A DNA stretch of 64,000 nt, taken from assembly GCF_000284375.1 (NCBI RefSeq), contig NC_017249.1:2954001-3018000 (forward strand), read 5' to 3'. Below, piece by piece: positions 1 to 7,656 of this stretch (positions within the stretch are counted from its first letter, which is position 1; every line of letters begins with the position of its first letter). Below the pieces are notes generated by a model. The model worked only from the letters and a program-made list of their open reading frames with translations. It was not told the DNA's origin and searched no databases. This stretch comes from Bradyrhizobium japonicum USDA 6. GTDB lineage: Bacteria > Pseudomonadota > Alphaproteobacteria > Rhizobiales > Xanthobacteraceae. The translations under genes were made by a program, and so were the position numbers.

Positions 1-1
1 C

Positions 2-208
2 GGGCCCGACCGCACCTCCGTGCAGATCTGGGCCGACCCGACCGTGACGCGCAACGTTCACCGCATCGAGGTCGAGGCGGATTCGGCGCGCTTCTCGATG
101 TCGATCGAGAACATCCCGTCGGAGAATCCCAAGACGGGCCTGATCACGGCGCTGTCCGTGATCGCCCTGCTGCGCAAGCAGCGCGCCACGCTTTGTGTCG
201 GAACGTAA
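2..208 (+). CDS. L-aspartate dehydrogenase, C-terminal part (5' end outside window)
   Basis: The open frame enters from the left edge and stops with TAA at 208. The roughly 68 visible residues carry the C-terminal pattern of the DUF108/L-aspartate dehydrogenase family: an ADP-x-V-x-x-N-x-H segment, an acidic strand, ENxPSENPKTG near residue 40 and a final VGT. The family oxidises L-aspartate to iminoaspartate with NAD(P), feeding NAD biosynthesis or aspartate breakdown. The catalytic and nucleotide-binding parts lie outside the window, so only the family is supported. The next gene runs convergently, with its stop 4 bases away. Confidence 0.75.
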   Translation, partial: GPDRTSVQIWADPTVTRNVHRIEVEADSARFSMSIENIPSENPKTGLITALSVIALLRKQRATLCVGT

Positions 209-211
209 CCT

Positions 212-1516
212 CTATGCGCCCGTGACGCGCCAGATCACGTTGCCGACGTCGTCGGCCATCAGCAGCGACTTCTTGTCGGGGCCGATCACGACGCCAACCG
301 GACGGCCGTAGGATTCCTTCTCGTCCGGGGACAGGAAGCCCGACAGGATGTCGCGACCGGGGCCGGAGGGCTTGCCGTTCTCGAACGGGATGAACACCAG
401 TTTGTAGCCCGAGAGTGTGCTGCGATTCCACGAGCCGTGCTGGCCGATCACCATGCCGTCGGGGAAGCCGGGCAGGGTGCCCGCCGGCATCCAGCACAGG
501 CCGAGCGAAGCGGTGTGGCCGCCGAGCGCGTAGTCCGGTTGAAGTGCCTTCGCGACCATCGCGGGATCCTGCGGCACGCGGTCGTCCACCGTCTTGCCCC
601 AGTAGCAATAGGGCCAGCCGTAGAAGCCGCCGTCGCGCACCGAGGTGAGATAGTCCGGCGGCGTCTCGTCGCCGAGCCCGTCGCGCTCGTTGACGACGGT
701 CCAGAGCACGTTCGTATTGGGCTCCCAGGCAAGACCAACGGGATTGCGCAGGCCCGCACCAAAAATGCGATGCGTGCCGGCGGCGAGATCGAGCTCATAG
801 ACCGCGGCGCGGCCTTCCTCGACCTCCATGCCCATCTCGGCGATGTTGCTGAGCGAGCCGACGCCGGCATAGAGCTTCTTGCCGTCGGGGCTTGCGAGCA
901 GGCTGCGCGTCCAGTGGCCGCTCGGCTTGAACGTTGTGAGCCGCTTGCCCGGCGCAGTGATGCGGTCGGCATTGGCGACATAAGGGAACGCCATCACGCC
1001 GTCGGTGTTGCCGACATAGAATGTGTCGCCGACCAGCGCCATGCCGAACGGCTGGCTCAGATTTTCCATGAACGCGCCGCGATGCTCCGCGACGCCGTCG
1101 CCGTTCTTGTCGCGCAGCAGCGTGATGCGGTTGGCGCTGACGCCGAGCGCTGCGGCGCGCCGCATCGTCGCCTGCATCGCATAGTGAAACACCGACCTCG
1201 GCGCGCCTGCGATCTGCGTCGCCTCCGCGATCAGCACGTCGCCATTCGGCAGCACCTCGATCCAGCGCGGATGGTCGAGCCCGGTCGCGAACGCATTGAC
1301 CTTGAGCCCGGGGGCGACCGTCGGCTTGTGGCCCTCGCTCCAGCCCCTGGCCGTCGGCATCTTCAGCGTCGGGATCGCGCCTTGCGGCTTGGCTTCGGGA
1401 ATGGAGGGCGTCTGGCCCCAGGCCGGCGCAGGCACGGTGCCCGACAACTTCCGCCATTGCAGCGCGATGCCACCGAGGAGCGCAACGAACTGCGCAAAGA
1501 TGCTGGAAAAAGTCAT
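212..1516 (-). CDS. Sorbosone dehydrogenase-like PQQ-type sugar dehydrogenase, exported
   Basis: A 434-residue member of the glucose/sorbosone dehydrogenase beta-propeller family. A hydrophobic N-terminus (about residues 5-20) suggests export or membrane anchoring in the periplasm. Typical segments are the repeated DGV/NGDV strand motifs, GLRNPVGLAWEP, an acidic NERDGLGDETPPDYL loop, GWPYCYWG and GQHGSWNRS. Family members oxidise aldoses or sorbosone with PQQ and pass electrons to the respiratory chain. The substrate cannot be read from the sequence. It is monocistronic and convergent with the aspartate dehydrogenase gene. The ATG at 1516 is preferred because it gives the expected hydrophobic leader. 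Confidence 0.8.
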   Translation of the reverse strand: MTFSSIFAQFVALLGGIALQWRKLSGTVPAPAWGQTPSIPEAKPQGAIPTLKMPTARGWSEGHKPTVAPGLKVNAFATGLDHPRWIEVLPNGDVLIAEATQIAGAPRSVFHYAMQATMRRAAALGVSANRITLLRDKNGDGVAEHRGAFMENLSQPFGMALVGDTFYVGNTDGVMAFPYVANADRITAPGKRLTTFKPSGHWTRSLLASPDGKKLYAGVGSLSNIAEMGMEVEEGRAAVYELDLAAGTHRIFGAGLRNPVGLAWEPNTNVLWTVVNERDGLGDETPPDYLTSVRDGGFYGWPYCYWGKTVDDRVPQDPAMVAKALQPDYALGGHTASLGLCWMPAGTLPGFPDGMVIGQHGSWNRSTLSGYKLVFIPFENGKPSGPGRDILSGFLSPDEKESYGRPVGVVIGPDKKSLLMADDVGNVIWRVTGA

Positions 1517-1887
1517 GAGAACCCCTGTCGAACCCTAGGCATAGTGCACAGTCCAACACCGGATCGCACCAAGCCCCTCGCGGGCTCAGGCCTGATCGTC
1601 GACCTCTCCAGATCCACGATGAATGTCGTCGTGCCTCGTTGCGCGCGCATCCAACTGGGTCGTGGGACAAAGGTCAACCGTTGCGGAACTCGACCGACAC
1701 CTATTCCCGTGGAATGGCAGCCGACCAAATTTGCATGGAGAGAGGAAGATCAGCGGCCGATCTGCCGCTCCAGCCGCCGGCGCGAGCCTCTGCTCCAACG
1801 CTAGGCACGCCCAAAGAACGTTGCCGACTGATTTTCCGCGCCATTGCCCGCCGCGCGCCGTCACGACATCTCCAGGCATGCAACTGT
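1517..1887. other. Non-coding stretch upstream of the coiled-coil gene
   Basis: About 370 bases with open frames on both strands but no reading that resembles a protein family. It should hold the promoter of the minus-strand dehydrogenase gene. I see no repeat and no terminator hairpin in it. Confidence 0.4.
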
Positions 1888-1904
1888 TTAACCATCCGTT
1901 AACC
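1888..1904 (+). promoter_or_regulatory. Perfect CtrA-type site (TTAA-N7-TTAACC)
   Basis: TTAA at 1888-1891, seven bases, then TTAACC from 1899. This matches the gapped consensus bound by the alphaproteobacterial cell-cycle regulator CtrA; the left half also reads TTAACCAT, the CtrA half-site. It lies about 55 bases ahead of the preferred ATG of the coiled-coil gene, a position suited to activation. Similar sites precede the next two genes. Confidence 0.6.
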
Positions 1905-1958
1905 ACAGCTGTTCATGATACTGGTCGTGTATGTGTGTTCGCGACGAGCTTGGACTGC

Positions 1959-2441
1959 ATGGCGCAGCGTGGTTCCAGAGCGCCGGTTGGAGGGGATGAG
2001 GGCGTCCTGAGCTTTCCCTCACCGCTGGCACCAGACAAGGGAGCAACAGCTCTCGATCTGGTATATCAAGCGGCCGATGTCTTCCGCGATATGGAGAAGC
2101 ACGCCCGCGAGACCGAAGCGCGTGCCCAATCGCTTTGCACGAGCGCCTTGGAAAGATTGCGGCTGGCCGAAGGGCGAGCGGAGGCCGCCGAGCGGGCACA
2201 GCGTGAACTCACCATCACCACCGAACGTAAGCTGCAAGATGCTTGCCGAGCGCTGGAGCAAGCCCAGTGCTGCATTGAAGCTCAGAAGGATAAGTTGACG
2301 GCCGTAGAGCTTCGCGCCGAGGTTGCGGAAGCCGAGGCGCGACAAGCCAAGGAAGCGCTTGCGCTCGTTGAAGAGGCCATTCGCAAGCGTCTGCTTTGCG
2401 CAAATCCGCATGCCGATGGCAGGTTGGCAGCGGTAGCCTGA
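1959..2441 (+). CDS. Coiled-coil protein of unknown function, likely CtrA-controlled
   Basis: The open frame extends up to 1623, but ATG 1959 is preferred because the CtrA-like site at 1888 would otherwise lie inside the gene. That gives about 160 residues, starting MAQRGSRAPVGG. From about residue 30 to the end the protein is almost wholly charged helix, rich in Ala, Glu, Arg and Gln with heptad spacing, indicating a long coiled coil. It has no signal peptide and no membrane segment. I recognise no family; related proteins with the LVYQAADVFRDMEKHARETE-type start are, as far as I recall, uncharacterised Bradyrhizobium proteins. A structural or scaffold role is only a guess. Confidence 0.6.
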   Translation: MAQRGSRAPVGGDEGVLSFPSPLAPDKGATALDLVYQAADVFRDMEKHARETEARAQSLCTSALERLRLAEGRAEAAERAQRELTITTERKLQDACRALEQAQCCIEAQKDKLTAVELRAEVAEAEARQAKEALALVEEAIRKRLLCANPHADGRLAAVA

Positions 2442-2667
2442 TCAATTGCGACTGCAATGGCTCATTGGGGGCTACCGCGCGGACCGGCGCGGCACGGGCC
2501 AATTACCCCTGCTGCAGGCCTGGCGGTAGCCACCTCCTTTAGCATTTGAAATTGTGTGGGATTGGGTTCGACCCGAATAGGGGCTGGTGCAGCCTGAGAG
2601 GCTCATTTTACTTGCGGGACAAGACGCCGCGTGACCCGCGCGCCAATCCAAATGACAGAGCCAAACG
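2442..2667. other. Gene-free stretch
   Basis: Together with the following regulatory bases this leaves about 320 bases between two small genes. A GGGTTCGACCCG palindrome near 2564 resembles a tRNA T-arm, but no tRNA can be folded around it. Nothing else is supported. Confidence 0.4.
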
Positions 2668-2684
2668 ATAACGAACTATTAACC
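2668..2684 (+). promoter_or_regulatory. CtrA-like site with one mismatch (ATAA-N7-TTAACC)
   Basis: ATAA at 2668-2671, seven bases, TTAACC at 2679; the right half continues as TTAACCAT. It lies about 80 bases upstream of the 68-residue gene and is the second of three CtrA-like sites in the region. Confidence 0.4.
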
Positions 2685-2764
2685 ATGTTGGGCTATCTGG
2701 AGAATTGGGCATTCGGGGCGCGTGTGCTGGCTTGCGGGCCAGCCGGTAGCGTAGGCGTGGACCC

Positions 2765-2971
2765 ATGGCCCTTGACCCGGAAGAACTCGTCACCCTGACA
2801 GATCACGGCTCGATGAAACTGCGCGCGGCAGTATCGCGCGCGATGACGTTGCCACCCAAGGAACGCAAGCGGACGACAATCGTCCGCGAGGGTGAACCGG
2901 CGATCCTGCATTTCGAACAGATCAAAAACCTTGCGGCGCGGTGGAACGAACGGCTCGCGCCAGTCGACTGA
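2765..2971 (+). CDS. Small hypothetical protein, 68 residues
   Basis: ATG at 2765, TGA at 2971. The product begins MALDPEELVTLTDHGSMKLR and later has IVREGEPAILHFEQI, with no membrane segment or signal peptide. The composition is that of a small folded soluble protein with a basic middle (PPKERKRTT). No family is recognised. Support for a real gene comes from the CtrA-like site upstream, the non-random composition and the lack of a better frame. A role in the same regulon as its two neighbours is inference. Confidence 0.5.
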   Translation: MALDPEELVTLTDHGSMKLRAAVSRAMTLPPKERKRTTIVREGEPAILHFEQIKNLAARWNERLAPVD

Positions 2972-3185
2972 CTAGTTTCGCTGTGCTGGTGTCAATCGGG
3001 CCCCGAGCCCCCAAAGAGGCGGCCCGTGCACGGCCTCGTCGACCCTCGGTAAGCATGAGTTTGATGCCGGTCGCCGCATTACCGTTCGTTGCTGCCTGCG
3101 TCCGCGAGCGCTGCCGAGATCTCTCGCAATGAGCGCCGACCGCCCTTGAGCCGCACCCGCGCGAAGCTTGGCTTTCGCTGCCCCG

Positions 3186-3202
3186 TTAAGATTTCATTAA
3201 CC
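3186..3202 (+). promoter_or_regulatory. Perfect CtrA-type site (TTAA-N7-TTAACC)
   Basis: TTAA at 3186-3189, seven bases, TTAACC at 3197-3202. The gapped CtrA consensus is matched exactly. The site ends 56 bases ahead of the ATG of the DUF2934 gene. Confidence 0.6.
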
Positions 3203-3258
3203 CTACTGGAGCAAGTCTTTTGGCTGGGGCCGGGCGGATCATTCGCAAGGAAAATCCC

Positions 3259-3468
3259 ATGCCAAATCTGGAAGAGGCAATTCGCGAGCGCGCCTACCAC
3301 CTCTGGGTCGCCGATGGGCAACCCGACGGAAAGGCGGAAGTCCATTGGATGCATGCTCAATACGAAATTCTCGCGGCGTCAGTCGCAAACCCTGCCGTAG
3401 CTGACATCGCAGTGACAAGACCCGCCAGAAGGGTACGATCTCCGAAAAGCAAAACTCGCGCTGACTAG
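3259..3468 (+). CDS. DUF2934 domain protein
   Basis: 69 residues from ATG 3259, which has AAGGA at 3247-3251 as ribosome site; an in-frame TTG at 3220 is less likely. The DUF2934 motif fills residues 5-30: IRERAYHLWVADGQPDGKAE followed by HW. The C-terminal 20 residues are basic (RRVRSPKSKTR). DUF2934 proteins are short, common in rhizobia and without an established biochemical role. The strong CtrA-like site upstream suggests cell-cycle or CtrA-linked expression here, which is inference. Confidence 0.75.
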   Translation: MPNLEEAIRERAYHLWVADGQPDGKAEVHWMHAQYEILAASVANPAVADIAVTRPARRVRSPKSKTRAD

Positions 3469-3870
3469 TCCAGCGCGAGGACGTGTGCCGTTTGCAATTC
3501 GGTCGACGAGCTGCCGGTTGTCGTTGGAAAAGACATCCAACGATGCGGGAATTGGCAGCCTCGCTAACCCAAATTTCTTCGAGAGGAACCGACAACAACA
3601 CCTAGACTATTCATTGGGTCGGCAGTTCAATTGGCGTTGGTTGATCGAGCCGGTTTCTCGCACCATCCAGAGCCGAGAGCGACGAGCGCCGACCTGACCA
3701 GAGCTGACGGCAACCAGTGTCCGACGGGACCAGTGTCCGTAAGGCCAGCGTCAAAGAGGCCAGGGTCCAGAAGGCCAGCGTAAAGCGAGCATCAACCCTG
3801 CAAGCAGCCCGCCAAGTCTGCTCGCAGCCAAACTTGGCAAGACACGGCAAGGCCTTTGCCAACGAAGCTT
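3469..3870. other. Gene-free stretch, possible small RNA locus
   Basis: No convincing protein. From 3715 to 3785 there are three imperfect copies of a 15-20 base unit with core AGGCCAGSGT, separated by purine-rich spacers. The stretch runs into a strong plus-strand terminator, so something on this strand is probably transcribed. A small RNA or a very short peptide is possible. Confidence 0.3.
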
Positions 3871-3903
3871 GGGACCATCGGTCGCTCCGATGGTCCCTTT
3901 TCA
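3871..3903 (+). terminator. Rho-independent terminator
   Basis: Perfect 11-base stem GGGACCATCGG / CCGATGGTCCC with a five-base loop, followed by TTTT. The T tract is only on the plus strand. It may end the DUF2934 transcript or an unannotated RNA. Confidence 0.8.
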
Positions 3904-3976
3904 TTGGGTTGCCATTGGCGCGAGACATCGGGCGGCTGTCGCTCGCGCGTTCACCATGCAATCAATGCGCGGAACG

Positions 3977-4354
3977 CTATTTGATCGTCGCGTGCACAGT
4001 GATTACCGACGTGCCAGAAGCTGTCGGTCCCTGACCCGTCGCTTTGATGGCAAAGGTATCGCTACCCTTGTATCTGGCCTTTGCCTTGTATTCGAACGTA
4101 GACAGGTTGAGCCTTTTCAGCTTGCCGTGCGACGGCTTTTGAGAAATGTCCGAGCCACTCACCGTGCCGCGCATCTTGATTGGAAACTGGCAACTTCCTC
4201 CGGACGCGAGGTCAATGTCGGCCGTCGAGTTCTCGCCCCAATCGGCTAGTGTGCCTGAGATTGAGCATTCGGAAACGGCCGCCGCCCGAGATGCAGACAG
4301 TAGGCTTGGACAGCTAGCGATGAGCGTCAACGCGGCGACCTTTGACAACTGCAT
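3977..4354 (-). CDS. Exported hypothetical protein, Ig/cadherin-like beta fold
   Basis: 125 residues with a clear signal peptide (MQLSKVAALTLIASCPSLLS, cleavage near residue 26). The mature part contains GTVSGSDISQKPSHGKLK and YKGSDTFAIKATGQG and ends in alternating hydrophobic strands, a pattern seen in Ig-like or cadherin-like repeats of secreted proteins. Two Cys (in SECSI and GSCQF) could form a disulfide. A periplasmic or surface location is likely. Function unknown. It stands alone, with two hairpins about 90-140 bases upstream. Confidence 0.65.
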   Translation of the reverse strand: MQLSKVAALTLIASCPSLLSASRAAAVSECSISGTLADWGENSTADIDLASGGSCQFPIKMRGTVSGSDISQKPSHGKLKRLNLSTFEYKAKARYKGSDTFAIKATGQGPTASGTSVITVHATIK

Positions 4355-4441
4355 AATAGGCTTCTCCGTAGCGTTGTCAGTATACGGACTTCACTCCTCT
4401 GGCACCACGACTAAGGCTAGGCGCATTCCCTCGCAGACCCG

Positions 4442-4497
4442 CTCTCGTCCTGCGAGAGATTTCGTATTGTCGCTTGCTTGGCTGACAAGCAAGCGAC
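4442..4497. other. Two tandem perfect hairpins
   Basis: First hairpin CTCTCG / CGAGAG (4442-4458); second, a 12-base stem GTCGCTTGCTTG / CAAGCAAGCGAC (4469-4497). Both have five-base loops. Neither is followed by a T tract on either strand. They lie between two minus-strand genes and may end the ICMT-like transcript or structure the leader of the gene starting at 4354. Confidence 0.55.
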
Positions 4498-4589
4498 TGA
4501 TGGTAAAGCTTGGATCGAGCGCAAGACCTACACTAGCAGTAACGTCGTGCAGAGAAGGCGGAACGCTGCAACCGCGCCTTCGGGACGCT

Positions 4590-5216
4590 TCAGCGCGGCG
4601 ACAGAAACGGAATGATCATCGGCACGCGGCGGCAATAGGCGCCGTAGGCGTCTTCGCCGAGCTCCTTGGACAGAAACACCTCTTCCATCCGGCCCTTCTG
4701 CCACATGCCGAGCGAGATCAGGATGGCGCCGAGCATGGCGGTCACCGTGCCGACTGCGATGCCGGTCACCAGCATGCCGAGGATCAGGCCGGTGTAGATC
4801 GGGTGGCGCACGATGCCGTACGGGCCGGTGTCGATGACGCGGTGGTCTTCCTTCTGGGTGATGGTGTTCGACCAGAACTGGCCGAGATGCAGCCGTCCCC
4901 ACCAGGTGAAGGAGATGCCGGCGAGCACGATCACCGCCACGATGTAGACGCCGGTGTTGCTGAACACCCAGAGCGGCTTCTCGCCAAGTACTTCCGCGGT
5001 CCACGGCGTGAACAGGATGCCGCCCACCAGGATCGGGATGCGATACCGGCCGGACTCCAGCGTCATCACCTGCTTCTGGGTACGGCCCTGCCAGAACGAG
5101 GCGCCGACCCAGCTGGCAAGCCAGGCGAGCCAGATCAGGGCGAGCAGTTGCGTCGGCCAGGTCGTGGTCCAACCACCCCAGGCGACAGAGAGAAGCTTGC
5201 TGAAATCGAAGGACAT
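4590..5216 (-). CDS. Isoprenylcysteine carboxyl methyltransferase-like membrane protein
   Basis: 208 residues from ATG 5216 (MSFDFSKLLSV). The open frame reaches 5411, but the upstream part is a shadow of the epimerase gene. About five hydrophobic segments precede the family's C-terminal core: HRVIDTGPYGIVRHPIYTG, which binds S-adenosylmethionine in ICMT/PEMT-type enzymes, then LSKELGEDAYGAYCRRV. In bacteria these integral membrane methyltransferases act on lipids or small substrates that are mostly unknown. The epimerase gene lies 28 bases upstream on the same strand, so the two are probably co-transcribed. Confidence 0.75.
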   Translation of the reverse strand: MSFDFSKLLSVAWGGWTTTWPTQLLALIWLAWLASWVGASFWQGRTQKQVMTLESGRYRIPILVGGILFTPWTAEVLGEKPLWVFSNTGVYIVAVIVLAGISFTWWGRLHLGQFWSNTITQKEDHRVIDTGPYGIVRHPIYTGLILGMLVTGIAVGTVTAMLGAILISLGMWQKGRMEEVFLSKELGEDAYGAYCRRVPMIIPFLSPR

Positions 5217-5244
5217 GAAGGTTCTTTGCGTTTGGGCGGCGGCT

Positions 5245-6276
5245 TCAGCTCGCGCGCGAGGACAGCGCGTGATGCTCGATGGCGCCGGAGGGCCGCTGGC
5301 CGTTGCGGGCGAGCAGATGGGTGATGGTTTCGCGCAAGACCGGTTCGATCGGGCGCGGCGCGTAGCCGAGCTCGGTGCGCGCCTTGCCGATCGAGAGGTC
5401 GCTCGCGGCAAGCGCGATGCGCACGCCCTCGGCGGTGCCGTTGGGCGGCCGGCGCGTGATGCGATCGGAGATGGCTTCGAGCATGATCGCGGAGAGCTCG
5501 GCGATCTTGCCGGGCACGACGATCGGGAACTGCCGGCGGCCGCTCATCGCCGACATCATCCGCAGGATGTTGCCGAGCGGGACGCAGTCGCCGCCGAGGA
5601 TGTAGCGCTGGCCCATGCGGCCGCGCTCCATGGTCAGCACGAGCCCCATCGCGACATCGCGGACATCGACGAGATTGACCAGGAAGTTGAGATGCGGCTG
5701 CACCTTCTTCTGGAGGAAGTACCAGAGCATCGCCGTCGGCGGCGTCAGATTGTGGTCGGCGGCACCGATCGGCATGGTGGGCGTGCCGATGACGAGCGGA
5801 AAGCCCGCGGCCGCCGCCTTCGCGGCGTGGTGCTCGGCGAGCGACTTCGACCGCGTATAGGCGCCGGGCATCGCATCGGCCGGCTGCAGCGCCTCTTCGG
5901 CGGCAACGCCGTTGAGGTCGGAATAGGGGAACAGGATCGATTCCGTCGAACAGTGCAGGAAGCGCGAGACCCCGCGCTTCATCGCGGCTGCGAGCACTAC
6001 TTCGGTGCCGCGGCAATTGACCTCGTGGAAGTCCTGCTTGTTGGCGACCCACATGCCGGGGAGGCCGGCGAGGTGATAGACCTGATCGACGCCCGCGACC
6101 GCAGCATCGACGGCCGCGGCGTCAAGCACCGAACCGTGCATATGTTCAACGTCCGCGTTCGCCGCGGCCGGCGCACGGACATCGAGAACGCGTACCCGCT
6201 GCCCACGGGCGCGGAGCGCTTCTACGAGATGATGTCCGATGAAGCCGCTGCCACCGGTAACCAGTACGAGAGCCAT
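5245..6276 (-). CDS. NAD(P)-dependent epimerase/dehydratase (extended SDR)
   Basis: 343 residues. The N-terminal Rossmann motif TGGSGFIG is at residues 7-14, an acidic residue follows strand 2 (VLDVRAP), and the active-site set is Ser in HCSTES plus YTRSK (YxxxK). The sequence resembles 3-beta-HSD/dihydroflavonol-reductase-type and sugar-epimerase SDRs; the AGLPGMW and LVNLVDVRDVA segments are typical. The substrate is unknown. Linkage to a membrane methyltransferase and an Mpo1-like membrane protein suggests lipid or isoprenoid modification, which is inference. Confidence 0.75.
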   Translation of the reverse strand: MALVLVTGGSGFIGHHLVEALRARGQRVRVLDVRAPAAANADVEHMHGSVLDAAAVDAAVAGVDQVYHLAGLPGMWVANKQDFHEVNCRGTEVVLAAAMKRGVSRFLHCSTESILFPYSDLNGVAAEEALQPADAMPGAYTRSKSLAEHHAAKAAAAGFPLVIGTPTMPIGAADHNLTPPTAMLWYFLQKKVQPHLNFLVNLVDVRDVAMGLVLTMERGRMGQRYILGGDCVPLGNILRMMSAMSGRRQFPIVVPGKIAELSAIMLEAISDRITRRPPNGTAEGVRIALAASDLSIGKARTELGYAPRPIEPVLRETITHLLARNGQRPSGAIEHHALSSRAS

Positions 6277-6305
6277 GCAGAAGGTTTACTGTTTCGCTTC
6301 TAGAG

Positions 6306-6842
6306 CTATCGGGTTGAAAGGGAATTGGTCGGAACAGGCGCCAGAATCGCGGCAAGGTCGCGACGGAAGCCCAGTGCAATGAATAATTTCGCCATGACGA
6401 ACATCGGTCCAAGCAGGAAATGCGCGGGGTGGTCGACCATCGACGGCTGCCGTTCCTCGAAAACCCTGTGGCCCACGATCTGCGCCGCGACGCCAAATCC
6501 GATCAGCACCGCAAAAATCGACCACATCATGACGATCGAGGCCTGATTGCCGATTGCGGTTGCGACCGAAAGCAGCACGATCATCGCGGCGAGGATGCCG
6601 AGTCCGATCCCGGCGTCCAGCATCAGCCAGTAGACCAGCACCGGCAGGGCCGCAACCACGGCCAGGCTCACCTCGATCCCGAAGATGGGAAAACGCACGA
6701 GAGTGAGCGGCAGCACGGCGCCGGTAAAGAGCAGGAGGATTCCGACCACGTGCATCGCGCAGTTCCAGGGATCGCGATGATATTCGACGTAATCGGCCAG
6801 TTGGCGTTGAAAATAACCAGCCATCTCGGTCTCGTGCAGCAT
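6306..6842 (-). CDS. Mpo1-like (DUF962) membrane protein
   Basis: 178 residues from ATG 6842 (MLHETEMAGYFQRQLADYVE). DUF962/YGL010w-like features are the early YHRDPWNCAMHVVGI stretch, several hydrophobic segments (about residues 33-120) and HPAHFLLGPMFVMAK near the end. Yeast Mpo1 is an Fe(II)-dependent dioxygenase acting on 2-hydroxy fatty acids; the conserved His residues (H18, H27 and the HPAHF pair) fit a metal site. The bacterial role is not established. It sits 29 bases upstream of the epimerase gene on the same strand, suggesting an operon. Confidence 0.7.
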   Translation of the reverse strand: MLHETEMAGYFQRQLADYVEYHRDPWNCAMHVVGILLLFTGAVLPLTLVRFPIFGIEVSLAVVAALPVLVYWLMLDAGIGLGILAAMIVLLSVATAIGNQASIVMMWSIFAVLIGFGVAAQIVGHRVFEERQPSMVDHPAHFLLGPMFVMAKLFIALGFRRDLAAILAPVPTNSLSTR

Positions 6843-6993
6843 GGGGTCGGGGAAGGGCGAAAACAGGCTATAGCACCTGATAGAGCAGTGCACAAACCGG
6901 CTCGCGTGTCGCGCAAAGCATGGCTGTTGCGCTTTCGACAGGCCGCAAAACGGTCGGAACTTCAAAGAGTTCCGTCAGGGGAAGCGATCTCGC

Positions 6994-7656
6994 TCAGCGC
7001 TTCTTGGCGGGCTTTTTCGCCGCAGGCCCGGGCGCCGCAGCCGGATGCGCAGGCGCGTCCTCCGGCACCTTGGCATAGGTCAGGATTTGCAACTGGCCGT
7101 TGACGGCCGAGGTCGGCTTGGCCCGGTCGAGAAACTGCTCCTCGCCGAGGCCGATCGGATGCAGCCGCTTGGTCGAGATCTTGAAGGTGTTCACCAGGAC
7201 GTCACGGATCGCATCGGCGCGTCGCTGGCTCAGGATCGCATTGGCCTCGCGCGTCTTCGCACTGGATTCGACATGGCCGACGATCAGGAAGGTGTAGGGC
7301 AGCAGCGAGGAGTGGACCAGCGCGTCCGCGATGCGGCCGACGGTCTGGTAGGACGCCGGCTGGATGATCGGCGTGTCGGCGTCGAACTGGATCTGCGCGT
7401 TGAAGGCGGGCAGGTTGGCGAGGTCAGGCGCGATCAGCGGGCGGTTCACCGGACCCGGATCGTTCTTGATCCTGGTCTTGGCGCGCTCCATCACCTGCTG
7501 CTTCATCGCGGGAAGGTCGACCTCGGCGGCCTGTTCGAAATGGTTCAGCTTGCCGACGATGTCGTCACGGGTCGGCGCCGCCGTCTGCGCGCTTGCTGCG
7601 CCCGCGAGCAGGGCCAGGACCATGACCAGCGTGATGGCGATCCCGTTCGCGCGCAT
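6994..7656 (-). CDS. OmpA-family periplasmic or outer-membrane protein
   Basis: 220 residues from ATG 7656 with a signal peptide (MRANGIAITLVMVLALLAGA). The C-terminal half is an OmpA-like peptidoglycan-binding fold: IQFDADTPIIQPASYQTVGRIAD, then FLIVGHVESSAKTREANAILSQRRADAIRD and LHPIGLGEEQ, read in pieces. The usual G-H-T-D core is GHVES here. The tail is Ala/Pro/Lys-rich (PAAKKPAKKR). A cell-wall tether is likely. Its start overlaps the preceding gene's stop by 1 base, so the pair is translationally coupled. Confidence 0.8.
   Translation of the reverse strand: MRANGIAITLVMVLALLAGAASAQTAAPTRDDIVGKLNHFEQAAEVDLPAMKQQVMERAKTRIKNDPGPVNRPLIAPDLANLPAFNAQIQFDADTPIIQPASYQTVGRIADALVHSSLLPYTFLIVGHVESSAKTREANAILSQRRADAIRDVLVNTFKISTKRLHPIGLGEEQFLDRAKPTSAVNGQLQILTYAKVPEDAPAHPAAAPGPAAKKPAKKR

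Noticed and set aside
2563..2580. tRNA-like T-arm GGGTTCGACCCG
   Set aside because: No acceptor, D or anticodon arm can be folded around it at tRNA distances.
3611..3961. 116-codon minus-strand frame with TLA/TLV repeats
   Set aside because: The repeats come from the DNA repeat units, it spans a plus-strand terminator, and there is no ribosome site or family pattern.
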